A stretch of DNA of 64,000 nt from Pantoea sp. IMH (lineage in GTDB: Bacteria; Pseudomonadota; Gammaproteobacteria; Enterobacterales; Enterobacteriaceae), in NCBI RefSeq assembly GCF_000599885.1, contig NZ_JFGT01000005.1:310001-374000 (forward strand), written 5' to 3'. A program made the position numbers and the translations under genes. How positions within the stretch are numbered: the first letter of the stretch is position 1; each line of letters begins with the position of its first letter. This document shows, one piece after another, positions 18,815 through 29,650 of this stretch. Below the pieces are notes generated by a model. It searched no databases and was not told the origin of the DNA. It saw only the letters and a list, made by a program, of their open reading frames with translations.

Positions 18815-20335
18815 ATGACCCTCTCTGCCAACAGCCTTGCCGATATCGCGGTCAACATTCAAAACAGCCTCGCGCGGCCAGACAGATTCAGCCGCATGAT
18901 CGGCAGTCTCCATCAGCTTCTCGCCTGCGATGCCACGGCGCTTTTATGTTATGAAGCTCACCAGTTCCGGCCTGTGGCGACGGCAGGCCTCGCGCCGGAT
19001 GTAATGGGACGGCGCTTCCAGCTGGAGGCGCATCCGCGCCTGGAAGCCATTGCCCGGGCGGGTGACGTAGTGCGTTTCCCGGCGGATAGCAAACTCCCGG
19101 ATCCCTATGACGGATTGATACCGGAACATCAGGAACTGCACGTCCACGCCTGCGTGGGCCTGCCGCTATTTTCAGGCCAGTCGCTGATCGGGGCGCTGAC
19201 GCTGGATGGTATGAATGCCACGCAGTTTGACGCTTACAGCGATGAAGAGCTGCGGATCGTGGCTGCACTGGTTTCCGGTGCGCTCAGTAACGCTTTACTG
19301 CTGGAACAGCTGGAAAGACCAGGGATGGGAAACGTCCCTCTGACCGCAGATGAGGAGAGAGAAACCGGCAGCGATGAGATGATCGGATCCTCGTCCGTGA
19401 TGGCGCAGCTGAAAAAAGAAATTGGGATCGTCGCAGCGACCGATCTCAATGTCCTGATCACCGGCGAAACGGGCGTCGGCAAGGAGCTGGTCGCGCGTGC
19501 ATTACATCAGCAGTCAGCTCGCAGCGCGCACCCACTGATCTATCTTAACTGCGCGGCCCTGCCGGAAACCGTGGCGGAAAGCGAGCTGTTCGGTCACGTC
19601 AAAGGGGCGTTTACCGGAGCGATACATGACCGTACCGGCAAGTTTGAAATGGCGAATAACGGAACGCTTTTTCTGGATGAAATTGGTGAGCTGCCGCTTT
19701 CACTCCAGGCGAAACTGCTGCGCGTGCTGCAATATGGCGATCTTCAGCGCGTGGGCGAAGATCGCCCGCTGAAAGTGGATGTGCGTATCCTGGCGGCAAC
19801 GAATCAGGATCTGCGCCAGGCCTCACTGGAAGGACGCTTCCGCACCGATCTTTTTCACCGCCTGAGCGTTTTCCCTCTGCATGTGCCGCCGCTGCGGGAA
19901 CGCGGCAACGATATTGTGCTGCTGGCTGGCTACTTCTGTGAAAAATGCCGTAAAAAATTTGGGCTCCGGCATCTTGCGCTCAGCGCGGCGGCGCGTTCAG
20001 TGCTGAGCAAGGCGGCATGGCCGGGGAATATCCGCGAGCTGGAACACAGTATTTATCGCGCCACTATTATCGCTCAGGCAGAGGCTGGGAGTGATGAGGT
20101 GATTTTATTGCCTTCGCATTTTTTTCCGGCTCAGGCTGCGACGGCTTCAGAAGCGCCGGCAGCAGAAGTCGCTGCAACGCCTCAGAGCCTGCGTGACGCA
20201 ACGGATGAGTTTCAGCGTCGCTACATCCGTCAGGCTTTACAGGCCAGTCAGGGGAAATGGGCTGCCTGTGCAAGGATGCTGGAAATGGATCCCGGCAACC
20301 TGCACCGGCTTGCTGGCAGGCTGGGGCTGAAATAG
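18815..20335 (+). CDS. norR: NO-sensing sigma-54 activator NorR
   Basis: This 506-residue enhancer-binding protein has three domains. The N-terminal GAF domain (about 1-170) senses NO at a non-haem iron; residues at the ligand positions proposed for E. coli NorR are all kept (Arg75, Arg81, Asp96, Asp99, His111, Cys113, Asp131). The AAA+ domain has Walker A GETGVGKE at 217-224, sigma-54 contact loop GAFTGA at 264-269 and Walker B LFLDEIGE. The C-terminal Fis-type helix-turn-helix is near 460-506. It is divergent from norVW-tehB, which it should activate. Confidence 0.96.
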   Translation: MTLSANSLADIAVNIQNSLARPDRFSRMIGSLHQLLACDATALLCYEAHQFRPVATAGLAPDVMGRRFQLEAHPRLEAIARAGDVVRFPADSKLPDPYDGLIPEHQELHVHACVGLPLFSGQSLIGALTLDGMNATQFDAYSDEELRIVAALVSGALSNALLLEQLERPGMGNVPLTADEERETGSDEMIGSSSVMAQLKKEIGIVAATDLNVLITGETGVGKELVARALHQQSARSAHPLIYLNCAALPETVAESELFGHVKGAFTGAIHDRTGKFEMANNGTLFLDEIGELPLSLQAKLLRVLQYGDLQRVGEDRPLKVDVRILAATNQDLRQASLEGRFRTDLFHRLSVFPLHVPPLRERGNDIVLLAGYFCEKCRKKFGLRHLALSAAARSVLSKAAWPGNIRELEHSIYRATIIAQAEAGSDEVILLPSHFFPAQAATASEAPAAEVAATPQSLRDATDEFQRRYIRQALQASQGKWAACARMLEMDPGNLHRLAGRLGLK

Positions 20336-20336
20336 G

Positions 20337-20364
20337 AAAAAAAAGCCCGCCTTGTGCGGCGGGC
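20337..20364 (-). terminator. Terminator of gltBD
   Basis: Read leftward, GCCCGCC-6 nt-GGCGGGC (20364-20345) is followed by eight T. It also abuts the norR stop on the other strand. Confidence 0.88.
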
Positions 20365-20387
20365 CTGAAAAGCATTGGGGAGCGGCG

Positions 20388-21815
<1,428 letters not shown>

Positions 21816-24800
21816 TTACTGCGCCTGCACCCGCAGCTCGGCTGCGGAACGACTACGGTGACCCAACAATGCCTTCACATCGCTGGATTTCGGTTTAACC
21901 AGCGAGAACCGGGTGGACCAGGCTGGCCAGTTCGCCAGGATCTCTTCACCGCGTGAAGAACCGGTATGGTGGACGTGTTCGGTAATCAGGCCACGAAGAT
22001 GCTCTTCGTGTATCGCCAGATCGTCCACGCTCAGGACTTCCACCAGCTCTGAGTTAACGCGCTTACGGAACTCGCCATCTTCATCCAGCACGTAGGCGAA
22101 GCCGCCGGTCATGCCTGCGCCGAAGTTAACGCCGGTACGGCCCAGCACACAAACGATGCCGCCCGTCATATACTCACAGCCGTTATCACCAATGCCTTCA
22201 ACCACGGTAATCGCTCCGGAGTTACGCACGGCGAAACGCTCACCGGCACGGCCTGCGGCAAACAGCTTGCCGCCGGTGGCACCATACAGGCAGGTGTTGC
22301 CGATAATGGTGGCTTCATGGCTGCGAAAAGCGGAACCGACTGGCGGACGCACGGCCAGCAAACCGCCTGCCATGCCTTTGCCCACATAGTCGTTGGCATC
22401 GCCGGTCAGGGTCAGCTCCACGCCGCCCGCGTTCCAGACGCCGAAGCTTTGTCCGGCCGTCCCGCTGAAATGCGCCCGAATCGGATCGGAAGCCAGTCCC
22501 TGATCGCCGTGCTTCAGCGCGATGGCGCCGGACAGCGTCGCGCCGACAGAGCGGTCAGTGTTACGGATATCAAACCAGAACGTTTTACTCTGCTTTGCTT
22601 CCACAAAAGGCATCGCCTGGTCATACAGCGCTTTGTTCAGCAGTCCGTTGTCGAAAGGCGGGTTGCTTTCCGTACAGTAGACGGTTTTGCCCGGCATCGG
22701 TTCCGCCGTTTCCAGCAGCGCTGAGAGATCCAGACTTTGCTGTTTAGCCGTGAAACCGTCCAGCTCGTTTAACAGATCGGTACGGCCAATCAGATCCACA
22801 AGGCGTTTAACGCCCAGCTCAGCCATAATTTCACGCGTTTCACGAGCGATAAACTCAAAATAGTTCGTCACGCGGTAGGGCAGGCCGTGGTAGTGGTTTT
22901 TACGCAGCTTCTCATCCTGAGTTGCCACGCCTGTTGCGCAGTTGTTCAGGTGACAGATACGCAGATATTTACAGCCCAGTGCGACCATCGGGCCGGTGCC
23001 GAAGCCGAAGCTTTCCGCACCAAGGATCGCCGCCTTGATAATGTCGCGGCCGGTTTTCAGGCCGCCATCCACTTGCAGACGGATCTTATGGCGCAGTCCG
23101 TTCGCCACCAGCGCCTGCTGGGTTTCCACCAGGCCCAGCTCCCACGGACAGCCCGCATATTTTACCGAGCTCAGCGGGCTGGCGCCGGTGCCGCCATCAT
23201 AGCCGGCGATGGTGATCAGATCGGCATAGGCTTTAGCCACACCGGTTGCGATGGTGCCGACACCTGGCTCGGAAACCAGCTTCACCGAAATCATCGCTTT
23301 TGGATTCACCTGCTTCAGATCGAAAATCAGCTGTGCCAGATCTTCGATAGAGTAGATATCGTGGTGTGGCGGTGGGGAAATCAGGGTAACGCCAGGCACG
23401 GAATAGCGCAGCCTGGCGATATAAGGCGTCACTTTATCGCCCGGCAGCTGACCGCCTTCGCCCGGTTTCGCACCCTGCGCAACCTTAATCTGAATAACGT
23501 CTGCGTTGACCAGATAAGCTGGCGTCACGCCAAAGCGGCCCGAAGCAACCTGCTTGATGCGGGAGACTTTATTCGTGCCGTAACGCGCCGGATCTTCTCC
23601 ACCTTCACCAGAGTTCGAGTAACCACCGAGGCCATTCATCGCTTCTGCCAGCGACTCATGCGCTTCCGGGCTGAGTGCGCCGATGGACATCGCGGCGGTA
23701 TCGAAACGCTTATACAGTTCGCTGGCGGGTTCCACGTCATCAATGTTGATGGCGGTGCTGTTGGCTGAGGTTATCGCCAGCAGATCGCGCAGTGCCGCAA
23801 CGGGACGTTCGTTCACCAGCTTCGCGTAGTGCTGGTAATCCGCATACTCGCCGCTTTGTACCGCTTTTTGCAGCGTGCCGACCACATCCGGGTTGTAGGC
23901 GTGATATTCGCCGCCGTGGACATATTTAAACAGTCCACCCTGATCGAGCGGCTTACGCTGCAGCCAGGCACGTTTTGCCAGATTCAGCAGATCCTGCTGG
24001 AAGTCGCTAAAGTTTGCGCCGCCAATCCGGCTGACGACGCCCTGGAAGCAGAGGCCGGAGACGTCACGGTGCAGACCTACGGCTTCAAACAGCTTCGAAC
24101 AGCGGTAGGAGGCAATGGTCGATATGCCCATCTTGGACATAATTTTGTAGAGCCCCTTATTGATGCCGTTACGGTAGTTCAGCATCAGGGTGCGGTAATC
24201 TTTCTGGATCACGCCGCTATCGGCCATTTTGGCCAGTGACTCATAGGCCAGATAGGGGTAGATCGCCGTGGCGCCAAAGCCGAGCAATACGGCGAAATGA
24301 TGCGGATCGCGGGCGCTGGCGGTTTCAACGATGATGTTGGCGTCGCAGCGCAGGCTTTTATCGACCAGGCGAGTTTGTATGGCGCCGACCACCATAGGCG
24401 CCGGGACGGGCAGCCGTTTTTCGCTGATGCCGCGGTCAGAAAGCACCAGCAGGACGGTGCCTTCTTTGACCAGTGCTTCAGCGCGATCGCACAGCGCCAG
24501 AATGGTCTCTTCCAGCGAACTTTCGGCTGGATCAAAGGTACAGTCCAGCGTATCTGCGCGATAAAACTCAGCATCCTGGGAGGTCAGCTGTTTAAAATCT
24601 GAATAGAGCAGAATAGGCGATTTAAAGCTCAGACGATGCGCCTGACCTTCCGCCTCGCAGAAGACGTTCATTTCACGACCGATGCTGGTGGCCAGCGACA
24701 TCACGTGCGCTTCACGCAGGGGATCGATCGGCGGGTTTGTTACCTGAGCGAACTGCTGACGGAAATAGTCATAAATGATGCGGGGACGGCTGGAAAGCAC

Positions 24801-26276
24801 GGCGAACGGCGTATCATCGCCCATTGAGCCCACAGCTTCCTGACCGTTTTCACCCAGCACGCGAATAATGGCATCCAGTTCTTCGCTGCTGTAGCCAAAC
24901 TGCTTCTGGAACGTCGCCAGCAGATCGTCAGCCATTTCGCGGCTGCCGACCTGATCGTCAGGCAGGCTCTCAAAGGGCACCAGGCGGCGGACGTTCTTCT
25001 CCATCCATTCTTTATAAGGATGGCGACTTTTCAGGTCGTTATCGGTTTCTGCCGAGTGGAGAATGCGGCCTGCACGGGTGTCAATCACCATCAGTTCGCC
25101 AGGCCCAACGCGGCCTTTTTCAACCACTTCATCCGGCTGATAATCCCAGATACCGACTTCGGAGGCACAGGTGATCAGCTTATCTGTGGTAATAACGTAG
25201 CGTGCCGGACGCAGGCCGTTACGGTCCAGGTTACAGGCGGCATAGCGGCCATCGGACATAACGATCCCTGCCGGGCCATCCCACGGCTCCATATGCATGG
25301 AGTTGAAGTCAAAGAAGTCGCGCAGCTCCGGATCCATATCCGGATTGTTTTGCCAGGCTGGCGGCACAAGCAGACGCATTGCACGGATCAGATCCATCCC
25401 GCCGCTGAGGAAGAGCTCCAGCATATTATCCATTGAGCTGGAGTCAGAGCCGGTTTCATTCACGAAGGGGGCGGCATCCTGCAGATCGGGGATCAGCGGC
25501 GTTCTGAATTTATAGGCGCGCGCTCTGGCCCACTGACGGTTTCCGGTGATGGTATTGATTTCGCCGTTGTGCGCCATGTAGCGGAAAGGCTGCGCCAGCG
25601 GCCAGCGCGGTACGGTATTGGTTGAAAAGCGCTGATGGAATAGGCAAATAGCAGATTCCAGGCGCAAATCGGCCAGATCAAGGTAGAAGCGCGGCAGATC
25701 TGCCGGCATACAGAGACCTTTATAGATATTGACCTGATTGGAGAGGCTGCAAACGTAGAACTCTTTATCGGCGATGCGCTTCTCAATGCGGCGACGCGCC
25801 ATATAAAGGCGGCGCTCCATATCGCGCGGGCGCCAGCCCGCAGGCGCGTTGATGAACAGCTGCTCGATGCGCGGCATGGAAGAGAGCGCAATTTCACCCA
25901 GCACGTCCCGGTTAACAGGGACTTCACGCCAGCCTACGACGGAGAGCGTCTCGCGTAAGACTTCCTCTTCCACGATACGACGGCTTTCACGCGCCAGTTC
26001 GCCATCCTGATTAAGAAATAGCATGCCAACGGCATAATTTTTCGCCAGGCGCCAGCCGCAATCGGCCGCCACCACCCGGAAAAACCGGTCGGGTTTCTGT
26101 AAAAGCAGGCCGCAGCCGTCGCCGGTCTTGCCGTCAGCAAGGATCGCGCCACGGTGCTGCATACGGGCCAGGGCGTGGATAGCGGTTCGCACCACCTTGT
26201 GGCTAGGTTCGCCTTCTATGTGGGCGATCAGGCCGAAACCACAGTTATCCTTTTCAAGGGATTTATCGTACAACAT
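21816..26276 (-). CDS. gltB: Glutamate synthase large subunit
   Basis: The protein has 1486 residues from the chosen ATG, exactly the length of E. coli GltB. An 11-residue propeptide (MLYDKSLEKDN) precedes Cys12, which becomes the N-terminal nucleophile of the glutaminase domain (to about 420). The FMN-binding synthase domain follows (about 790-1200) with Fe-S cysteines in CKYLRICHLNNC, then the C-terminal beta-helix (GXXG repeats). The start at 26276 has GGGGAGG ten bases upstream. The frame stays open 47 codons further upstream to an ATG at 26417. It is first gene of gltBD. Confidence 0.97.
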   Translation of the reverse strand: MLYDKSLEKDNCGFGLIAHIEGEPSHKVVRTAIHALARMQHRGAILADGKTGDGCGLLLQKPDRFFRVVAADCGWRLAKNYAVGMLFLNQDGELARESRRIVEEEVLRETLSVVGWREVPVNRDVLGEIALSSMPRIEQLFINAPAGWRPRDMERRLYMARRRIEKRIADKEFYVCSLSNQVNIYKGLCMPADLPRFYLDLADLRLESAICLFHQRFSTNTVPRWPLAQPFRYMAHNGEINTITGNRQWARARAYKFRTPLIPDLQDAAPFVNETGSDSSSMDNMLELFLSGGMDLIRAMRLLVPPAWQNNPDMDPELRDFFDFNSMHMEPWDGPAGIVMSDGRYAACNLDRNGLRPARYVITTDKLITCASEVGIWDYQPDEVVEKGRVGPGELMVIDTRAGRILHSAETDNDLKSRHPYKEWMEKNVRRLVPFESLPDDQVGSREMADDLLATFQKQFGYSSEELDAIIRVLGENGQEAVGSMGDDTPFAVLSSRPRIIYDYFRQQFAQVTNPPIDPLREAHVMSLATSIGREMNVFCEAEGQAHRLSFKSPILLYSDFKQLTSQDAEFYRADTLDCTFDPAESSLEETILALCDRAEALVKEGTVLLVLSDRGISEKRLPVPAPMVVGAIQTRLVDKSLRCDANIIVETASARDPHHFAVLLGFGATAIYPYLAYESLAKMADSGVIQKDYRTLMLNYRNGINKGLYKIMSKMGISTIASYRCSKLFEAVGLHRDVSGLCFQGVVSRIGGANFSDFQQDLLNLAKRAWLQRKPLDQGGLFKYVHGGEYHAYNPDVVGTLQKAVQSGEYADYQHYAKLVNERPVAALRDLLAITSANSTAINIDDVEPASELYKRFDTAAMSIGALSPEAHESLAEAMNGLGGYSNSGEGGEDPARYGTNKVSRIKQVASGRFGVTPAYLVNADVIQIKVAQGAKPGEGGQLPGDKVTPYIARLRYSVPGVTLISPPPHHDIYSIEDLAQLIFDLKQVNPKAMISVKLVSEPGVGTIATGVAKAYADLITIAGYDGGTGASPLSSVKYAGCPWELGLVETQQALVANGLRHKIRLQVDGGLKTGRDIIKAAILGAESFGFGTGPMVALGCKYLRICHLNNCATGVATQDEKLRKNHYHGLPYRVTNYFEFIARETREIMAELGVKRLVDLIGRTDLLNELDGFTAKQQSLDLSALLETAEPMPGKTVYCTESNPPFDNGLLNKALYDQAMPFVEAKQSKTFWFDIRNTDRSVGATLSGAIALKHGDQGLASDPIRAHFSGTAGQSFGVWNAGGVELTLTGDANDYVGKGMAGGLLAVRPPVGSAFRSHEATIIGNTCLYGATGGKLFAAGRAGERFAVRNSGAITVVEGIGDNGCEYMTGGIVCVLGRTGVNFGAGMTGGFAYVLDEDGEFRKRVNSELVEVLSVDDLAIHEEHLRGLITEHVHHTGSSRGEEILANWPAWSTRFSLVKPKSSDVKALLGHRSRSAAELRVQAQ

Positions 26277-27183
26277 ATCAGTGAACCTCCCCAGGCTCTG
26301 CGGGATTCCCTGCGCCGACGACGGGCAGACGTAGAAAGGGCACGGCGACAGGTTTTTACGAGCCAGGCTCACCTTTAATGTCGCCCCTCTATCTCTATCC
26401 GTTAGCGTCGGTGTCACAAGCGTTGAGGACTTGCTTCAGAGGGAATCACAATAACTGCATAAGTATGACGGTCAGACGACCCGTCGAGAAAGCTTCCAGC
26501 GGATTTCCAACTTATCGGGAAAGCGTACTCAGGTCAACCAGGCCACTTGCCGCCGCTTTTTCATGGTATTTGTAGTGTAACTGGTTGATATTTAATATTA
26601 TTATGCGTTTTTTTCTTCCGTTCGTTTGCTGAGGATATCAGGAAGAAGTGTGAGCTGACTCACTATAGTGCAGGCGTCAAATCTCTGCACCGTGCTGGTG
26701 CCACGGGGATTGCCAGCATGATATGCTGGTTAAGTGGCCTTAATTACTGAAATACACTGTTTTTCAGGCGCGGTTATTTTTGAATTAAATCGTGTTTGCT
26801 CATTAGAAACTTTAATCACCGTGCTAATGATTTATCAGGCGATTAATGTGAATTAATATTCACTCAGGGATGAGGCCGCATTTGTATTAAAAACGTCATC
26901 ACGCTGAAATATCTCACTGTGGCTGGGTAATGGGAGCGGTTCTCATTGCGTAGCTTATGCAGTCGTTTGTGGCAAGTTTCTGGCGCGCCTGCACGGAAAA
27001 AATGTGATGAATCACCGGGTCTGTGCGGTTGCTGCCACAACCGAGCCGCCTGGCGACGTAAATCATCCTTGTCAGCCGTTATGTTCCGTTGCACCAGCCG
27101 GGTGCGTCAGAACTGATCCCGTCTATATTCGCCTGTTCCGCTTTTACGCTATGATGCGGCAATCGGTCTGGAAGGAATCCCTT
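26277..27183. other. Long non-coding region between gltB and arcB
   Basis: About 900 bases separate the divergent genes; E. coli carries yhcC here. I find no yhcC remnant. The left 140 bases are the open upstream extension of the gltB frame. An AT-rich block at about 26577-26610 is probable gltB promoter DNA. A perfect hairpin CCAGCAT-GAT-ATGCTGG is at 26713-26729 and a consensus ARG box at 26847-26864. An in-frame extension of arcB from 27004 is not conserved. Confidence 0.6.
26847..26864. promoter_or_regulatory. Consensus ARG box between gltB and arcB
   Basis: The core TGAAT-TAAT-ATTCA (26849-26862) is a perfect match to the ArgR consensus TGAAT-wwww-ATTCA and lies inside a 16-bp palindrome GTGAATTAATATTCAC. 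It is about 570 bases upstream of gltB and 320 upstream of arcB. ArgR is known to take part in gltBDF control in E. coli and Salmonella, so gltB is the likelier target, but the distance is long. Confidence 0.6.
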
Positions 27184-29523
27184 ATGAAACAAATTCGTTT
27201 GCTGGCGCAGTACTACGTTGATCTGATGGTAAAGCTGGGGCTGGTCCGCTTCTCGCTGTTGCTCGCTTCCGCACTGGTCGTACTGGCAATGATCGTCCAG
27301 ATGGCCGTCACCATGGTGCTACATGGCCACGTGGAAAGCATTGATATCGTCCGCTCGGTTTTCTTCGGCCTGCTGATCACGCCCTGGGCCGTCTATTTTT
27401 TATCGGTGGTGGTGGAGCAACTGGAGGAATCCAGGCAGCGGCTTTCCAGACTGGTGGATAAGCTTGAAGAGATGCGCCACCGGGATTTAGAACTCAATCA
27501 GCAAATGAAGGAAAATATTACCCAGCTTAATCAGGAGATTGCCGATCGTATCAAAGCGGAAGAAGCGCGCCTGCAGATTGTTGATAAGTTGAAAGAAGAG
27601 ATGGCCAGACGTGAAGAGGCGCAGATTGAACTTGAGCAGCAATCCTCCTTCCTGCGCTCGTTTCTGGATGCATCTCCCGATCTGGTCTTTTACCGCAATA
27701 TCGACGAGCAGTTTTCCGGCTGTAACCGCGCCATGGAACTGCTGACAGGCAAAAGCGAAAAGCAGCTTATCGGCCTGACGCCACGCGATGTATACGATGA
27801 GGACGCATCAACCAAGGTGCTGGAGACCGACGAAAAAGTTTTCCGTCACAACGTCTCTCTGACCTACGAACAGTGGCTGCAATATCCCGACGGGCGCAAA
27901 GCCTGCTTCGAAATCCGCAAGGTGCCTTATTATGACCGGGTAGGGAAGCGAAGCGGACTGATGGGCTTTGGACGTGATATAACCGAGCGTAAGCGCTATC
28001 AGGACGCCTTAGAGAGCGCCAGCAGGGAAAAGACCACCTTTATCTCAACGATTAGCCATGAGCTTCGTACGCCGCTTAACGGCATCGTTGGCCTGAGCCG
28101 CATTCTGCTGGATACGGAACTCAATCCGGAGCAGCTTAAATACCTGAAAACGATCCATGTCTCAGCCATTACGCTCGGTAATATTTTTAACGATGTGATT
28201 GAAATGGATAAAATCGAGCGGCGTAAGGTTCAGCTTGATAATCAACCCATCGATTTTACTGGCTTCCTGGCCGACCTGGAAAACCTCTCTGGCCTGCTGG
28301 TACAGCCGAAAGGGCTGCAATTTATTCTGCAGCCGGAACTGCCGCTGCCTCATAAAATTATTACCGACGGAACACGCTTGCGTCAGATTTTATGGAATCT
28401 GATCGGAAACGCGGTCAAGTTTACGCAGCAGGGCAGTATTGTGGTGCGTGTCGCCTGTCAGGGCGAGGACTGCCTGCGTTTTGAAGTCGAAGACTCCGGT
28501 ATGGGCATTCCTGAGGATGAGCAGGATAAAATTTTCGCCATGTATTATCAGGTGAAGGATCAGCGCGGCGGTAAACCCGCAACAGGTACCGGCATCGGGC
28601 TTGCGGTTTCACGCCGTCTGGCGCAGAGCATGGGGGGCGATATCACCGTGCGCAGTTCGCCGGGTGCCGGCTCTTGCTTTACGCTGACGGTTAATGCTCC
28701 CCGTGTGGTTGAGCAAGTCGAAGATGAGCAGCCTGCTGACGATATGCCGCTGCCTGCGCTGCATGTGCTGCTGGTTGAGGATATTGAACTGAACGTGGTG
28801 GTGGCGCGATCGGTGCTTGAAAAACTGGGTAACAGCGTTGAGGTCGCCATGACGGGGGAAGCCGCGTTGAGCATGTTTGACCCTGATGAATTTGATTTGG
28901 TGCTGCTGGATATTCAGTTACCGGATATGACCGGTCTGGACGTGGCCCGTGAAATTCGTCGTCGCTATCAGGGCCATCATCTTCCGCCGCTGGTCGCATT
29001 GACGGCTAACGTCCTGAAGGACAAAAAAGAGTATCTGGATGCGGGGATGGACGATGTGCTGAGCAAACCGCTCGCCGTACCGGCGCTGACGGCGATAATC
29101 AAAAAATACTGGGATTATCAGCAAGACGATACTGAGACTCCGCAGGCGCGCGCGCTGGACGATAAGAAGCTGGCGTTGCTGGATGTCACCATGCTGGAAC
29201 AGTACATCGAGCTGGTCGGCCCACAGTTGATTGAGCAAAGCCTGGCGATGTTTGAACAGATGATGCCTGGCTATCTGGATGTGCTGGACTCCAACATGAT
29301 GGCGCGCGATCAGAAAGGGATTGCTGAAGAGGGGCATAAAATCAAAGGCGCAGCAGGTTCGGTCGGCCTCGTGCATTTACAACAGATCGCCAAACAGATA
29401 CAGAGCCCGGAACTGCCGGCATGGTGGGACAACGTTCAGGAATGGATTGACGAGCTGAAACAGGAATGGCGCCACGATGTGGACGTATTACGCAAATGGG
29501 TTACGGACGCTGGAAAAAAATGA
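27184..29523 (+). CDS. arcB: Aerobic respiration control sensor kinase ArcB
   Basis: This tripartite hybrid histidine kinase has 779 residues (E. coli 778). Two N-terminal membrane helices (about 23-44 and 58-77) are followed by a coiled coil and a PAS domain (about 153-270) with redox cysteines Cys180 and Cys241 at E. coli positions. The transmitter has His292 (SHELRTPLNG), the receiver Asp576, and the HPt domain His718 (EEGHKIKGAAGS). It senses quinone redox state and phosphorylates ArcA. The start at 27184 (MKQIRLLAQYYVDLM) matches the family; an upstream start at 27004 does not. Confidence 0.97.
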   Translation: MKQIRLLAQYYVDLMVKLGLVRFSLLLASALVVLAMIVQMAVTMVLHGHVESIDIVRSVFFGLLITPWAVYFLSVVVEQLEESRQRLSRLVDKLEEMRHRDLELNQQMKENITQLNQEIADRIKAEEARLQIVDKLKEEMARREEAQIELEQQSSFLRSFLDASPDLVFYRNIDEQFSGCNRAMELLTGKSEKQLIGLTPRDVYDEDASTKVLETDEKVFRHNVSLTYEQWLQYPDGRKACFEIRKVPYYDRVGKRSGLMGFGRDITERKRYQDALESASREKTTFISTISHELRTPLNGIVGLSRILLDTELNPEQLKYLKTIHVSAITLGNIFNDVIEMDKIERRKVQLDNQPIDFTGFLADLENLSGLLVQPKGLQFILQPELPLPHKIITDGTRLRQILWNLIGNAVKFTQQGSIVVRVACQGEDCLRFEVEDSGMGIPEDEQDKIFAMYYQVKDQRGGKPATGTGIGLAVSRRLAQSMGGDITVRSSPGAGSCFTLTVNAPRVVEQVEDEQPADDMPLPALHVLLVEDIELNVVVARSVLEKLGNSVEVAMTGEAALSMFDPDEFDLVLLDIQLPDMTGLDVAREIRRRYQGHHLPPLVALTANVLKDKKEYLDAGMDDVLSKPLAVPALTAIIKKYWDYQQDDTETPQARALDDKKLALLDVTMLEQYIELVGPQLIEQSLAMFEQMMPGYLDVLDSNMMARDQKGIAEEGHKIKGAAGSVGLVHLQQIAKQIQSPELPAWWDNVQEWIDELKQEWRHDVDVLRKWVTDAGKK

Positions 29524-29637
29524 CCCCGACCGAAGCCGGGGTGCGCGAATACTGCGCCAACACCAGGGAAAAGGGTAACCTGCGCTATTCTGATAAGAAG
29601 AGTGTAAAAGCACAGGCGCGGTATTGGTGAAACGCTC
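29514..29637 (-). ncRNA. arcZ: ArcZ small regulatory RNA
   Basis: Read leftward, the conserved seed/3' segment TCCCTGGTGTTGGCGCAGTA (about 29573-29554) and the following terminator stem ACCCCG/CGGGGT with T7 match E. coli ArcZ almost base for base. The location is also the same: convergent with the 3' end of arcB. A -10-like TAATGT read leftward at 29650-29645 predicts a 5' end near 29637, giving about 124 nt (E. coli 121). ArcZ is an Hfq-bound RNA repressed by ArcA that activates rpoS and represses other targets. The 5' end is approximate. Confidence 0.92.
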
Positions 29638-29650
29638 AGGAACTACATTA

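Noticed and set aside
27004-27183. N-terminal extension of ArcB by 60 residues
   Set aside because: The E. coli ArcB N-terminus aligns from 27184, and the extension is Cys/Pro-rich and unlike any family member.
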